This document shows, in pieces, positions 55,341-63,602 of a stretch of 64,000 nt of DNA. Source of the DNA: Gammaproteobacteria bacterium (GTDB lineage: Bacteria; Pseudomonadota; Gammaproteobacteria; Burkholderiales; Burkholderiaceae_C); NCBI GenBank assembly GCA_018828125.1, contig JAHJWB010000003.1:62001-126000 (forward strand), given 5' to 3'. The position numbers and the translations under genes were made by a program. The number at the start of each line of letters is the position of its first letter. The stretch's first letter is position 1. The notes beneath the pieces are model-generated. The model was not told the origin of the DNA, searched no databases, and was given only the letters and a program-made list of their open reading frames with translations.

Positions 55341-58300
55341 CTACCACCGTAGCGGTGCTGCTTCATCCGTCCAGAAAATCCAGCGCCGCCTCTCCACCCA
55401 GGGCGATGTCCCGATGGAATACAGGTCCATGCCCGTTTCCACCCGTTCCAGCATGACCAGATAGCCGCCATAGCTGCAGGCCACGATCGAGCTGCCGTCC
55501 GGCGACACATCAATGGCGCTGATGGTGCTGCCGATGTGGTGCCGCCACAGGTTCTGGCCCGTGTCATCCACCGCATGCAGGTAGCCATTGGCGTCGCCCA
55601 TGATGACCATGCCCGGCAGGGTGGCAGACGCATAGACGCGCCACTGGGTGTTGATGGCCGGGGCTTCCAGCGTTTCCGCTTCGCTGTTCGCCGCGAGGTC
55701 TGGCAATGCTTCACCCACGGGCGCGGCCAGCGTGCAGCCGACGTAGAAGTGGCAGGAATTGGCAAACAGCTGCGCGCCATCGTGCGAGAAGGTGGCGTGG
55801 TGCGGGTAGGACGACAGGGGTTCGTAGCGGCACAACAACTGGCCGGCAGCGTTCAGCAGGATGTGCACACTGTCCTGGTCGCCCACGGCGATGTGGCGCT
55901 CGTCCGGTGACAGGGCCATGTGCAGCATGTTCAGGGACAGCGCCGCACCCCGGTCTTCGTCGGACTGGTTTTTGGGCCAGTTGTAGGGGCCGTCTTCGTC
56001 AAAAGTCTGGGGGTGCAGGCGTTGCACACCGTGTTCCCCCAGAAGGTAGATGCCTGTGGGGTTGCGCAGCAACACGCGCTGGCCATTGTCAAAGGGAATG
56101 AGTTCGTCGCTCCGCTGGCCGAGCGGGTCTGCCACGATTTCTAGCGCGGGCGGCAAGTCTTCGTTGCCTCGTGGAAGCGCAAAACGCGCCACCACGGGGC
56201 CGTCGAAACCGCGGTGTGTGGTGATGTGCTGGCCATCGCTTTGGGCGAAGCAGCTCCGGTCGGACGAGCGGCCCAACCCCTTGAGCGCGGGCAATGGTTT
56301 GGCATGGCCGCCGTGCAGGGCCACCCAGTGCGCAGCGTCTTCGTATGGGGCGCCGATGCACGCCAGGACCCTGCCATCGTCCAGCTCGAAAACGGGGCCG
56401 ATGAAGCGACCTGCGTGGGCGGCATGCGGGGCGAAGGCATCCGCTGCAAACGCAAAGCGCTGGCGAAACCTTTCGGACAAGTCTTCGTCGCCCCACGCGC
56501 TGACCACGCGGGCCAGTTGCAGCACGGTGGGGGCGGATGCCTTGCGGGGGTCTTCGGGCAGCTCGTTTTCGGCCTCCTCCTCGGACTTTTCTTCGGCATC
56601 GTCGTCACTGCGCTCGGGTGCACCGGGATCTGCACTGGCCCGGTCCGCGGCGTCCAGGGTGAACTGGTGCGTGCGGATGGCCGCCACATAACGTTCTCCA
56701 TCTGCCTGCCATTGGCCTGACAGCACCATCAGTTCCACCGGGAAAACGGCTGAATCGGGCAGATCCGGTGCCAGCGGGGGCGTGGTCAGCAGATGGACTG
56801 TGGCCTCAATGCGCCGCGCTTCAGACTGGCGGGCTTGTTCCTGTTGCTGGTGGGTATTGATGCGCGCCTCCATCGCACCATAAAAGCGCAGCAAGCGCGC
56901 AATGTGGTCTGCAGCGCACGCGGGCAGGGCGGTGCGGCTGTCGGATTGGCGTTGTGAATAGGTGAAATCCACCACACCCGGCCCGTCGCGGGCTTCATCC
57001 ACATCGAGCTGGTAGGCGCTGTGTGCGTTGTCGGCAGCGTCGCCGGGCGCTGTGTCGCCGTTTTTCCAGCTGAGCTTGAGCGCGCGGCCCCAGGGCTCGC
57101 CGTCGTGCATGCAGGGCTGGCGGGCGCCCACCCAGATGTCATCTTCCCAGTAGCCGTTTTTGTCGCTGTCCCACCAGTCGTTGTAGCGCTCGGTGAACAC
57201 GGGCAGGGTGGTCAAGGTTTCAATGCGCGCAGTGGTCAGCTCCGCTTTGAGGCGCTGGTGCAGCGGGTAGCGCGCGCGGTGTTGGCCCACGGCCTTGCGC
57301 ACGTAGTCCAGCACTCCGCGCCAAGCATGTTGGCAGGCCTTCCAGGCTTTCGGGTCGGTGTCGGGCGCCAATGCTTTCCAATCGCCAGGTTCGCCATCGA
57401 TGTAGCCGCGGTAAATCAGCGTGAGCTGGAGGCTGGTGGGCACCGTGCGGCGCAGCACGGCTGCGGCCAGCCGTGCCATCAGTCCCTGGGGCAAGGGCAC
57501 CTGTTCCACCGACAGATAAAAGTCCCAGGTTTTCCAGACCGTGATGAACACGTTGTCATCGCGCTGGTCTTGCTCCTCGTCCACATGGCGCTGACACAGC
57601 GAAAAGTCGGTTTCTTGGAACCAGCCGTAGGCCTTGTATTGTTTGTGCGCGATCACCGGTGTGCGCAGCACCGCCATGATGTTTTCGACGCTGATGGCGT
57701 TGTCAGCGCAGAGGTCGTGGGCAATGGGGGAGAGGGTGTGGATGTCTGCGCTGCTGCGCGTGGCGCTGTCGCCCGCGCGCACGGCCGCCAGCACGGCGTC
57801 GCGGTTCAGCAGCGCGCTGATCCCGTATGCGCCGGTGTCGGCATCGTCGAGAAACTCGGTGTCAAACACCGCTGCCATCACTTCGCACGAGAACTCTGCC
57901 AGGTGCGCCACCCCGCGCACTTCGTCCAGCAAAAACTCCGCCTGCTCGGGCCCCGCGATGTGCAGGTGGTACTTGTCTGTGAAGACGGCCACCCGTGCCG
58001 TCAGCCCACCCTGCACCCGTAGCTCGCCGTGGTTGCCGTGGTTGCCGTGCCCCCACAGCAAGTCGTCCACGTGCAGCATTCCGCCCACATTCAGCAGTTG
58101 CCCGGCCACCACCATGTTCTGCGCTTGGGTGTCGCCCGTCACGATAAGGTGGGTGGTGCCATCAGTGTCATTCGAGGTCAGCGCACCGTCGACCTGCAAA
58201 TTGCCTTCGATGAGGATAAGAAACGGAGCGCTGGGGAGTTTCGTGTCGCTGGTGTCGTTTGGCAGGCGTTGCAGCCACGTGCGCAGTGCGCTGCCTGTGG

Positions 58301-58469
58301 CCAGGGGCGCGTTGAGGTGCAGTTCGGGCAGCTGCACATCGCTGCAGATGTGCAGCACCATTTCGCTGCCCAGAGCGTTTGGGTCGTTGGCCAAGCGCTC
58401 CGCGATCCAGCAGCCGAGCGGAATCAGCGCGGTCACCTCGGTCAGCGGGCAAAGTCGTGCAATGGGCAT
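55341..58469 (-). CDS. Large protein of unknown function with beta-helix-like N-terminus and C-terminal propeller
   Basis: No family is recognised for this 1042-aa protein. The first 200 residues have polymer-forming/beta-helix character (PFLILIEGNLQVDGALTSND, then VVAGQLLNVGGMLHVDDLLWGHG), including a tandem GNHGNHG. The middle is a mostly helical, Trp-rich region, and about residue 630 is a very acidic linker (RSDDDAEEKSEEEAENELPED). The last 350 residues look like WD40/propeller blades (MLHMALSPDERHIAVGDQDS, HLGST-like). No signal or membrane segment is seen, so it is probably cytoplasmic. ATG 58469 (MPIARLCPLTEV) is preferred to starts that approach the divergent gene. Possibly a contact- or storage-related protein; function unknown. 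Confidence 0.72.
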   Translation of the reverse strand: MPIARLCPLTEVTALIPLGCWIAERLANDPNALGSEMVLHICSDVQLPELHLNAPLATGSALRTWLQRLPNDTSDTKLPSAPFLILIEGNLQVDGALTSNDTDGTTHLIVTGDTQAQNMVVAGQLLNVGGMLHVDDLLWGHGNHGNHGELRVQGGLTARVAVFTDKYHLHIAGPEQAEFLLDEVRGVAHLAEFSCEVMAAVFDTEFLDDADTGAYGISALLNRDAVLAAVRAGDSATRSSADIHTLSPIAHDLCADNAISVENIMAVLRTPVIAHKQYKAYGWFQETDFSLCQRHVDEEQDQRDDNVFITVWKTWDFYLSVEQVPLPQGLMARLAAAVLRRTVPTSLQLTLIYRGYIDGEPGDWKALAPDTDPKAWKACQHAWRGVLDYVRKAVGQHRARYPLHQRLKAELTTARIETLTTLPVFTERYNDWWDSDKNGYWEDDIWVGARQPCMHDGEPWGRALKLSWKNGDTAPGDAADNAHSAYQLDVDEARDGPGVVDFTYSQRQSDSRTALPACAADHIARLLRFYGAMEARINTHQQQEQARQSEARRIEATVHLLTTPPLAPDLPDSAVFPVELMVLSGQWQADGERYVAAIRTHQFTLDAADRASADPGAPERSDDDAEEKSEEEAENELPEDPRKASAPTVLQLARVVSAWGDEDLSERFRQRFAFAADAFAPHAAHAGRFIGPVFELDDGRVLACIGAPYEDAAHWVALHGGHAKPLPALKGLGRSSDRSCFAQSDGQHITTHRGFDGPVVARFALPRGNEDLPPALEIVADPLGQRSDELIPFDNGQRVLLRNPTGIYLLGEHGVQRLHPQTFDEDGPYNWPKNQSDEDRGAALSLNMLHMALSPDERHIAVGDQDSVHILLNAAGQLLCRYEPLSSYPHHATFSHDGAQLFANSCHFYVGCTLAAPVGEALPDLAANSEAETLEAPAINTQWRVYASATLPGMVIMGDANGYLHAVDDTGQNLWRHHIGSTISAIDVSPDGSSIVACSYGGYLVMLERVETGMDLYSIGTSPWVERRRWIFWTDEAAPLRW

Positions 58470-58572
58470 GGCAGCAGAGGGCAGTGGGGACAACCGGCGG
58501 GCATCGTACACCCCGGTCTGCACGGTTCCGGCTTTGCGTTGACAATGATGTGTTGTCTTATCAATTACCCCC

Positions 58573-59508
58573 ATGTCCCTCAATCCTCCCGTTCTTGAAG
58601 TCCTGCCACGCGACTTGTCTGCCTACCGCACGGGCAATGTCGGAATTGACTATGTGCACCGTTTTGAGTCTGGCAAGCCCGGCCCCCATGTGTTGATCAA
58701 TGCGCTGACACATGGCAACGAGATCTGCGGCATGGTGGCTGCCACACACCTGCTGGACACGGGTGTGCGCCCCCTCATCGGCACACTCACCATCAGCTTT
58801 GCCAACGTGGCCGCATATGAATCGTTCGACCAGAGCCGGCCGTTTGAAAGCCGCCAATTGGTGCACAACCTCAACCGCGTGTGGTCTGCGGCCGAGCTGG
58901 ACGGCTCCGCAGAGAGCCCCGAACTGAACCGCGCGCGGGTAATGCGCCCGGTGGTGGCCGCAGCCGATCACATTCTGGACATTCACTCCACCAGCCAGGA
59001 TGTGCAGCCTTTCTGGGTGTACCCGGGCTATCCCCGCAACGCCGAAGCGGCGATGGCGATTGGCCAGCCGCCGGTGCACCTGGTGATGCCCGGGGGGTTG
59101 GGCTCGGGCACGCCCCTGATCCAGCACGGCCGGCACGGGCAGGCCGATGGCGGCGGCGTGGCCTTGGTGGTGGAGTGCGGGCAGCACTTTTTGCAGTCAG
59201 CGGCGGACGTGGCAACGGCGGCGGCGCTGGATTTTCTGGCGCATTTCGGCCTGGTCGAAGCAACACCGGGTCGGCCTGCGCCCGGGGCCCAGCGCCGCTA
59301 TGAGCTTCTGGAGACCTGCATGGTGCGAACCCCGGACTTTGCGTTTGCCCGTCCGGTGAACGGCTTTGAGGTGTTTGCCAAGGACGAGCTGATTGCGACC
59401 GACGGCACACACGAAATCCGAGCGCTGTGTGACGATTGCACCGTTCTCATGCCAACGCGCGAACCCATCGTGGGCCGTGAGGCCGTTTACCTGACGCGAC
59501 CTTTGTGA
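58573..59508 (+). CDS. Succinylglutamate desuccinylase/aspartoacylase family protein (M14-like)
   Basis: This 311-aa zinc carboxypeptidase-fold protein has zinc-binding motifs THGNE (near residue 48) and DIHSTSQ (later). It acts on acyl or N-acyl amino acids in known relatives; this subtype (AstE/aspartoacylase-like) is unassigned. Divergent from the 1042-aa gene. Confidence 0.87.
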   Translation: MSLNPPVLEVLPRDLSAYRTGNVGIDYVHRFESGKPGPHVLINALTHGNEICGMVAATHLLDTGVRPLIGTLTISFANVAAYESFDQSRPFESRQLVHNLNRVWSAAELDGSAESPELNRARVMRPVVAAADHILDIHSTSQDVQPFWVYPGYPRNAEAAMAIGQPPVHLVMPGGLGSGTPLIQHGRHGQADGGGVALVVECGQHFLQSAADVATAAALDFLAHFGLVEATPGRPAPGAQRRYELLETCMVRTPDFAFARPVNGFEVFAKDELIATDGTHEIRALCDDCTVLMPTREPIVGREAVYLTRPL

Positions 59509-59533
59509 CGAGGAGGGCCGGGCGGCAACCGTG

Positions 59534-60073
59534 TCAGAACGACGAGCCCGGCTGTTCCAAAAATGCCAGCTCCTGGGCTGTGGAGGTCCGGCCCAGCACG
59601 ACATTGCGGTGTGGGTAGCGACCAAACCGCGCAATGATGTCGCGGTGCTGCACTTCAAACTTCAGATTGTTCTCCAGCCCTGGCTGGTCGAACAGCACCA
59701 GGGCCTGCTCGTGTACGGCGGCTGATTCGCTGTGCATGTAGGGCATATAGGCAAAAGCGCGCTGGGCGGGTGTCAGCGCGCCGTCGTGCTGCCCGGCCAC
59801 CAGTTCCTGGGCCAGCGCCAGGGCCTGCGCGTCCTGCGTAAACGCCAGCGGCGAGCCGCGGTGGATGTTGCGCGAGAACTGGTCCAGCACCAGGATCTCC
59901 GCCAGCCGACCCTGTGGCGTCGCCCGCCATGACCACAGTTCACACCGCTGCGCTGCTTGCCATGTGGTACCGAAACGAACGCGAATCATCGCGTCGATCG
60001 CGTCCTCTTGTGCAAAGTGTTGGGCGGGAGAGAGTTCTTCGAACCAGAAATGAAGAATGTCTTCTGCTTGCAT
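59534..60073 (-). CDS. DUF924 family protein
   Basis: This 179-aa helical protein matches DUF924 (ILHFWFEELSPAQHF, LAEILVLDQFSRNIHRGSP, FAYMPYMHSESAAVHEQAL, HRDIIARFGRYPHRNVVLGR). It is a tetratricopeptide-like fold of unknown activity. ATG 60073 starts 8 bases before an interspersed repeat. Confidence 0.9.
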   Translation of the reverse strand: MQAEDILHFWFEELSPAQHFAQEDAIDAMIRVRFGTTWQAAQRCELWSWRATPQGRLAEILVLDQFSRNIHRGSPLAFTQDAQALALAQELVAGQHDGALTPAQRAFAYMPYMHSESAAVHEQALVLFDQPGLENNLKFEVQHRDIIARFGRYPHRNVVLGRTSTAQELAFLEQPGSSF

Positions 60074-60080
60074 GGTGATT

Positions 60081-60141
60081 TTGGAGTGAAATTGGGCTCT
60101 AGCGCTTGATCATAAAGCGTTAGCAGCTATCAATTTCATAG
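60081..60141 (+). repeat. Interspersed repeat, copy 13 (forward)
   Basis: TTGGAGTGAAATTGGGCTC, TAGCGCTTGATCATAAAGCG, TTAGCAGCTATCAATTTCAT. The core is TTGATCATAA; the arms are typical. Confidence 0.82.
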
Positions 60142-60153
60142 TTTCTTCCTGCG

Positions 60154-60369
60154 TTAAGACTTGAGCTTGATCTTCCCTTCGCGCACGTACTGATTGAACT
60201 GGTCGTTGGGGATGGCAGCCGAGCCTGCGGCTTCGTTATCTGCGGTCCAGCTCAGCGTGGTGCTGTCTTTGGACGGTTCCAGTTCGACGGGGCCTTTGGG
60301 AATGGTCAGTGGCGCGCCGTCCCCGGGGGTGTAGGTGACGTGGCCGTGGATGGTGGCTTGTTGGGTCAT
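60154..60369 (-). CDS. Small conserved hypothetical protein (71 aa)
   Basis: This 71-aa protein (MTQQATIHGHVTYTPGDGAP start, GKIKLKS end) has no signal or membrane segment and looks like a single small beta-rich domain. Proteins of this kind are common singletons in Burkholderiales; no function is known to me. GGAGAGAAAC precedes the ATG. Confidence 0.72.
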   Translation of the reverse strand: MTQQATIHGHVTYTPGDGAPLTIPKGPVELEPSKDSTTLSWTADNEAAGSAAIPNDQFNQYVREGKIKLKS

Positions 60370-60531
60370 GGCAGTTTCTCTCCTTGTTTGCGGCGTCTGC
60401 CGCTGTGGTCGTCCGCACATTACAAATCGCGGCTGCGTAAAGAGGTGTAAGACCATGCCCCTCAAACCCGCGGGCCGTTGCCGCCGTTGGGCGGGTGGGA
60501 AAGGTGGGCGCGCTGGGTTTGGTGGCGTGTA

Positions 60532-61425
60532 TCAGGGCGGAATGACCGGCTGCGTGCGCTCTTGCCGCACCAGATACAGCCCGCTGCCGATGATGATGGC
60601 ACCGCCCAGCAAGGTGTAGGCACCGGGCACCGCCTGCCACAGCACCCAATCAAGCCCCATGCCCCAGGCCAGGGCTGTGTATTCAAACGGCGCCACCACC
60701 GACACCTGCCCGTGCCGGAACGCCTCGGTGATCGCCAACTGGCCCGCAAACCCCGTCACCGCCAGGCCCGCTACCAACGGCCAGTGCGCCTGAGCCACCC
60801 CGACCCACTGGGGCCATGCCAACGCACCCGCGCCCAGCGCCAGAAAGGCGGTAGTCCAGAAAACCAGGCTGGCACTGGAGTCCGTGCGCGTCAGCACGCG
60901 CCCCGTGATGGCCGACACGGCGTAGCCCACCGCGGCACCCAGCACTGCCAGCGCACCCACGGTCAAAAATGCGTCCTGGCTGGGCCGCAACGCCACCACC
61001 ACGCCCACCAGCCCCAGCGCAATCGCCACCCAGTGGGCAGCGCGCACCTTCTCGCGCAGCACCACGGTCGAGAGTGCCGTGATCAACAATGGGGCGATGA
61101 AAAACAGGGAGTAGGCTTCGGCCAGTGCCAGCTCCTTGAGGGCGTAGGCAAACAGTGCCAGCATCGCCACATTGAGCACGCCACGCAGCAGGTGCAGCCG
61201 CCAGCGCACCTTGAGCAACCGGGTCACTTCGCCGCGCCACACCGCGTACAGCACCACCAGCGGCAGCGCCGCCCACCCCCGCAGTGCAGCGACCTGCATG
61301 GCCGGGTAGTGGGCCGACAGGGTTTTGAGCAGCGCGTCCATGGCGGAGAAAAAACCTACGGCCACCACCATGGCGATGATGCCGCGCAGGTTTTCGGAAC
61401 TGACGGAGGGAGGAGTTGATGGCAT
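60532..61425 (-). CDS. DMT-superfamily (EamA) transporter
   Basis: This 297-aa protein has ten predicted membrane segments in two EamA repeats (LRGIIAMVVAVGFFSAMDALLK and the second half from AVGYAVSAITGR). Family members export amino acids or other metabolites; the substrate here is unknown. ATG 61425 is chosen. Confidence 0.88.
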   Translation of the reverse strand: MPSTPPSVSSENLRGIIAMVVAVGFFSAMDALLKTLSAHYPAMQVAALRGWAALPLVVLYAVWRGEVTRLLKVRWRLHLLRGVLNVAMLALFAYALKELALAEAYSLFFIAPLLITALSTVVLREKVRAAHWVAIALGLVGVVVALRPSQDAFLTVGALAVLGAAVGYAVSAITGRVLTRTDSSASLVFWTTAFLALGAGALAWPQWVGVAQAHWPLVAGLAVTGFAGQLAITEAFRHGQVSVVAPFEYTALAWGMGLDWVLWQAVPGAYTLLGGAIIIGSGLYLVRQERTQPVIPP

Positions 61426-61634
61426 GGTGGGGAGATGGACAGGGCGCGCGTAACGAGCCAAAAAGTGTAGATGGTTCAAGGATCCCGATCCGGTCTTGAT
61501 CGCCGTGCAGTGGCGGCATTTGCGCATGCTGCGTCGCTATACTCCGCGGGCCTTTCGAGGCCTGTTGCAACGGCTGACCCATGTGCAGCGGGTGGTGTTG
61601 CAGAGTCTGTCTCTGGTCGATCAATGGAGTGCGT

Positions 61635-61958
61635 ATGCTGGATCCCGCCCTTTTTTCTCGTCAGCTAACCTGGGCCGACGCATTGCGGTTCGTGGACCAG
61701 CAGGTGGTGGTGTACGTGCCTGCCGCGTCTGGTGTCGCGGAAATACCGCTGATGGTGCACAGCGTGACCGAGTCGCCAGCAGCGCCCGGAACCCACCAGT
61801 TCGCCATCTCGTTTCAAGGCCCACCGAATGGACCCATGGCACAAGGGACCTATCGACTGCGGCATCCGGAACTTGGTGATTTCGCAGTGTTCATGACCCC
61901 CATGGCCCAAAAGGCTGATGGCTTTTTGTACGAGGCCTGCTTTTCCCATGTGGTGTGA
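61635..61958 (+). CDS. DUF6916-like protein
   Basis: This 107-aa protein has two cysteines and a small beta-rich domain, with the segment AQGTYRLRHPELGDFAVFMTP near the C-terminus. A paralogue on the opposite strand has AQGTWDVTHPTLGTHAIFVSP. The family I assign is DUF6916, from recall. It starts at ATG 61635 behind GGAG, and its stop overlaps the GNAT start by 11 bp, so the two are probably coupled. Confidence 0.68.
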   Translation: MLDPALFSRQLTWADALRFVDQQVVVYVPAASGVAEIPLMVHSVTESPAAPGTHQFAISFQGPPNGPMAQGTYRLRHPELGDFAVFMTPMAQKADGFLYEACFSHVV

Positions 61959-62466
61959 GCCCGACCTGTCGAGCATTCCGCTTGAACTGCAGTTGCGCAA
62001 CGCTGAAGAGTCTGATCTCGCGTTTTTGCGCTCGCTGTATCGCACCGTGCGCGACCCGGAGTTGGCGCTGACGCCGTGGTCCGAGGCTCAGCGCCAGGCC
62101 TTCTCTGATTCGCAATTTGCGCTGCAAGATCGCCACTACCGCGCACATTACCCTGGCGCACTGTTTCTTGTGATTGAACACCAAGGCGTCCCCGTAGGGC
62201 GCTTGTATCTGGGTACCGCACCTGGCCCATTGCGCCTGATGGATCTGGCTTTCATGCCTGTGTGGCGGGGACGGGGTTGGGGCACGGCATTGGTGCGCGC
62301 TGTAGTCGGACGTGCTGACCGCGAAGCTCGCGACACGTTGTTGTTCGTGGAATCCAACAACCCGGCATACCGGCTTTATGAACGCGAGGGCTTTATCGAC
62401 GAAGGTGTCGAGGGCGTCTACAGGCGTATGCGACGGCGGCCCTCACCGGTCAAGTCTGCCGATTGA
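61948..62466 (+). CDS. GNAT-family N-acetyltransferase
   Basis: This 172-aa protein has the full acetyltransferase fold (RNAEESDLAFLRSLYRTVRD start, WRGRGWGTALVRAVVGRAD acetyl-CoA motif, NNPAYRLYEREGF). It overlaps the upstream DUF6916-like gene by 11 bp and converges on the second DUF6916 gene with a 17-bp overlap. The acceptor, perhaps a partner in this cluster, is unknown. Confidence 0.87.
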   Translation: MWCEPDLSSIPLELQLRNAEESDLAFLRSLYRTVRDPELALTPWSEAQRQAFSDSQFALQDRHYRAHYPGALFLVIEHQGVPVGRLYLGTAPGPLRLMDLAFMPVWRGRGWGTALVRAVVGRADREARDTLLFVESNNPAYRLYEREGFIDEGVEGVYRRMRRRPSPVKSAD

Positions 62467-62845
62467 AGACGGCCTCGAACTCTTGACCTAGCGCATCGTT
62501 GGGGCTGACAAAGATGGCGTGTGTTCCCAAGGTCGGGTGCGTGACGTCCCAGGTCCCCTGGGCCAATGAGTGAGGTGAAGAGGGGGCGAAGAGCAGACGG
62601 AAATTCCGGTCTGCATCTGTTGTTTCTTGTAGCGCCGTTGCATGTTGCAGGACTGCACGGGCCTGCACGCCGTTCATGCTGAAACCGAAAGCGTCTCCCT
62701 CCAAAGGCACAAAGTGTTGCCGCAACAACGAGCCCCCAGATAGGGGTGCAGATGCAGGGTGGAATGCGGCATGAACAAGTCCTGTCGAAGCGGCAGCGGG
62801 TGCGATACCCGCAGCTTTGAGAAGAGAGCGTCTTTGGTGGTTCAT
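62450..62845 (-). CDS. DUF6916-like protein with Tat signal peptide
   Basis: This 131-aa protein begins with a twin-arginine signal MNHQRRSLLKAAGIAPAAAS, indicating folded export. The mature part shares AQGTWDVTHPTLGTHAIFVSP with the nearby cytoplasmic-looking copy. ATG 62845 is chosen; the TTG six bases upstream is less likely. The protein is transcribed leftward, convergent with the GNAT gene. Confidence 0.68.
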   Translation of the reverse strand: MNHQRRSLLKAAGIAPAAASTGLVHAAFHPASAPLSGGSLLRQHFVPLEGDAFGFSMNGVQARAVLQHATALQETTDADRNFRLLFAPSSPHSLAQGTWDVTHPTLGTHAIFVSPNDALGQEFEAVFNRQT

Positions 62846-63094
62846 CGTCAAACTGAATCAGAAGTTCCGGCCCCAGTCGTAGGTCGATAGGGGCTTGGAA
62901 GTTTGGGCGGAGCGATCTTGCCTCAGATTTTGCTGCAACGCCATATTTGTCTTGCGCCGATTTCCGGCAGCCCCTATATTTGCCTCCGTTTTTGGGAGAA
63001 AGGCTGCTCAGCTTGGCTTTACGCCTTCAGCACCGCCTCCTCCCGTCTGATCAAACCCCCCAATACTCGCGGGCCGTATGGCCTGCAGCGCGTC

Positions 63095-63598
63095 ATGGCA
63101 CAACCTTATGTGGGCGAGATTCGTATGTTCGCCGGAAATTTTGCCCCTGCGGGATGGGCCCTGTGCGATGGGCGATTGCTGCCGATCTCCGAAAACGAGA
63201 CGATCTTCCAATTGATAGGCACTACTTATGGTGGCGACGGGCAGTCCACCCTCGCATTGCCAGACCTGCGCGGTCGGATCCCCATTCATCAAGGCAACGG
63301 TTTCATTCTTGCGGAAACCGGCGGTGCTGAAGAGATCACGCTGACGGTGAACCAGATTCCGAATCACAACCACACACTGATGGCCTCTGCGGGCACGGGT
63401 TATGTGGCGTCTCCTGTCGGGGCATTGCCCGCCCGCCATCGCGACTACAAGGCCTTTGTCAACGCCGCTGCCTCGCAGAACATGCACGTGGCGACGCTGC
63501 CGCCGGTTGGAGGCAGCCAGCCGCATGAGAACCGACCTCCATTTCTCTGCGTGAACTTCATCATCTCGCTCTTCGGCATTTTTCCGTCCCCGACCTGA
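63095..63598 (+). CDS. Phage tail-collar domain protein (MdpB-like)
   Basis: This 167-aa protein has an N-terminal phage tail-collar domain (YVGEIRMFAGNFAPAGWALCDG, LIGTTYGGDGQSTLALPDLRGRIPIHQG) and a C-terminal HNHTLMASAGTGY plus PPFLCVNFIISLFG. These 'microcystin-dependent protein'-like genes are chromosomal in many bacteria. ATG 63095 gives the family-typical start MAQPYVGEIRMF; the upstream frame is open but unrelated. A second copy follows by 4 bp. Confidence 0.87.
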   Translation: MAQPYVGEIRMFAGNFAPAGWALCDGRLLPISENETIFQLIGTTYGGDGQSTLALPDLRGRIPIHQGNGFILAETGGAEEITLTVNQIPNHNHTLMASAGTGYVASPVGALPARHRDYKAFVNAAASQNMHVATLPPVGGSQPHENRPPFLCVNFIISLFGIFPSPT

Positions 63599-63602
63599 CG
63601 CC

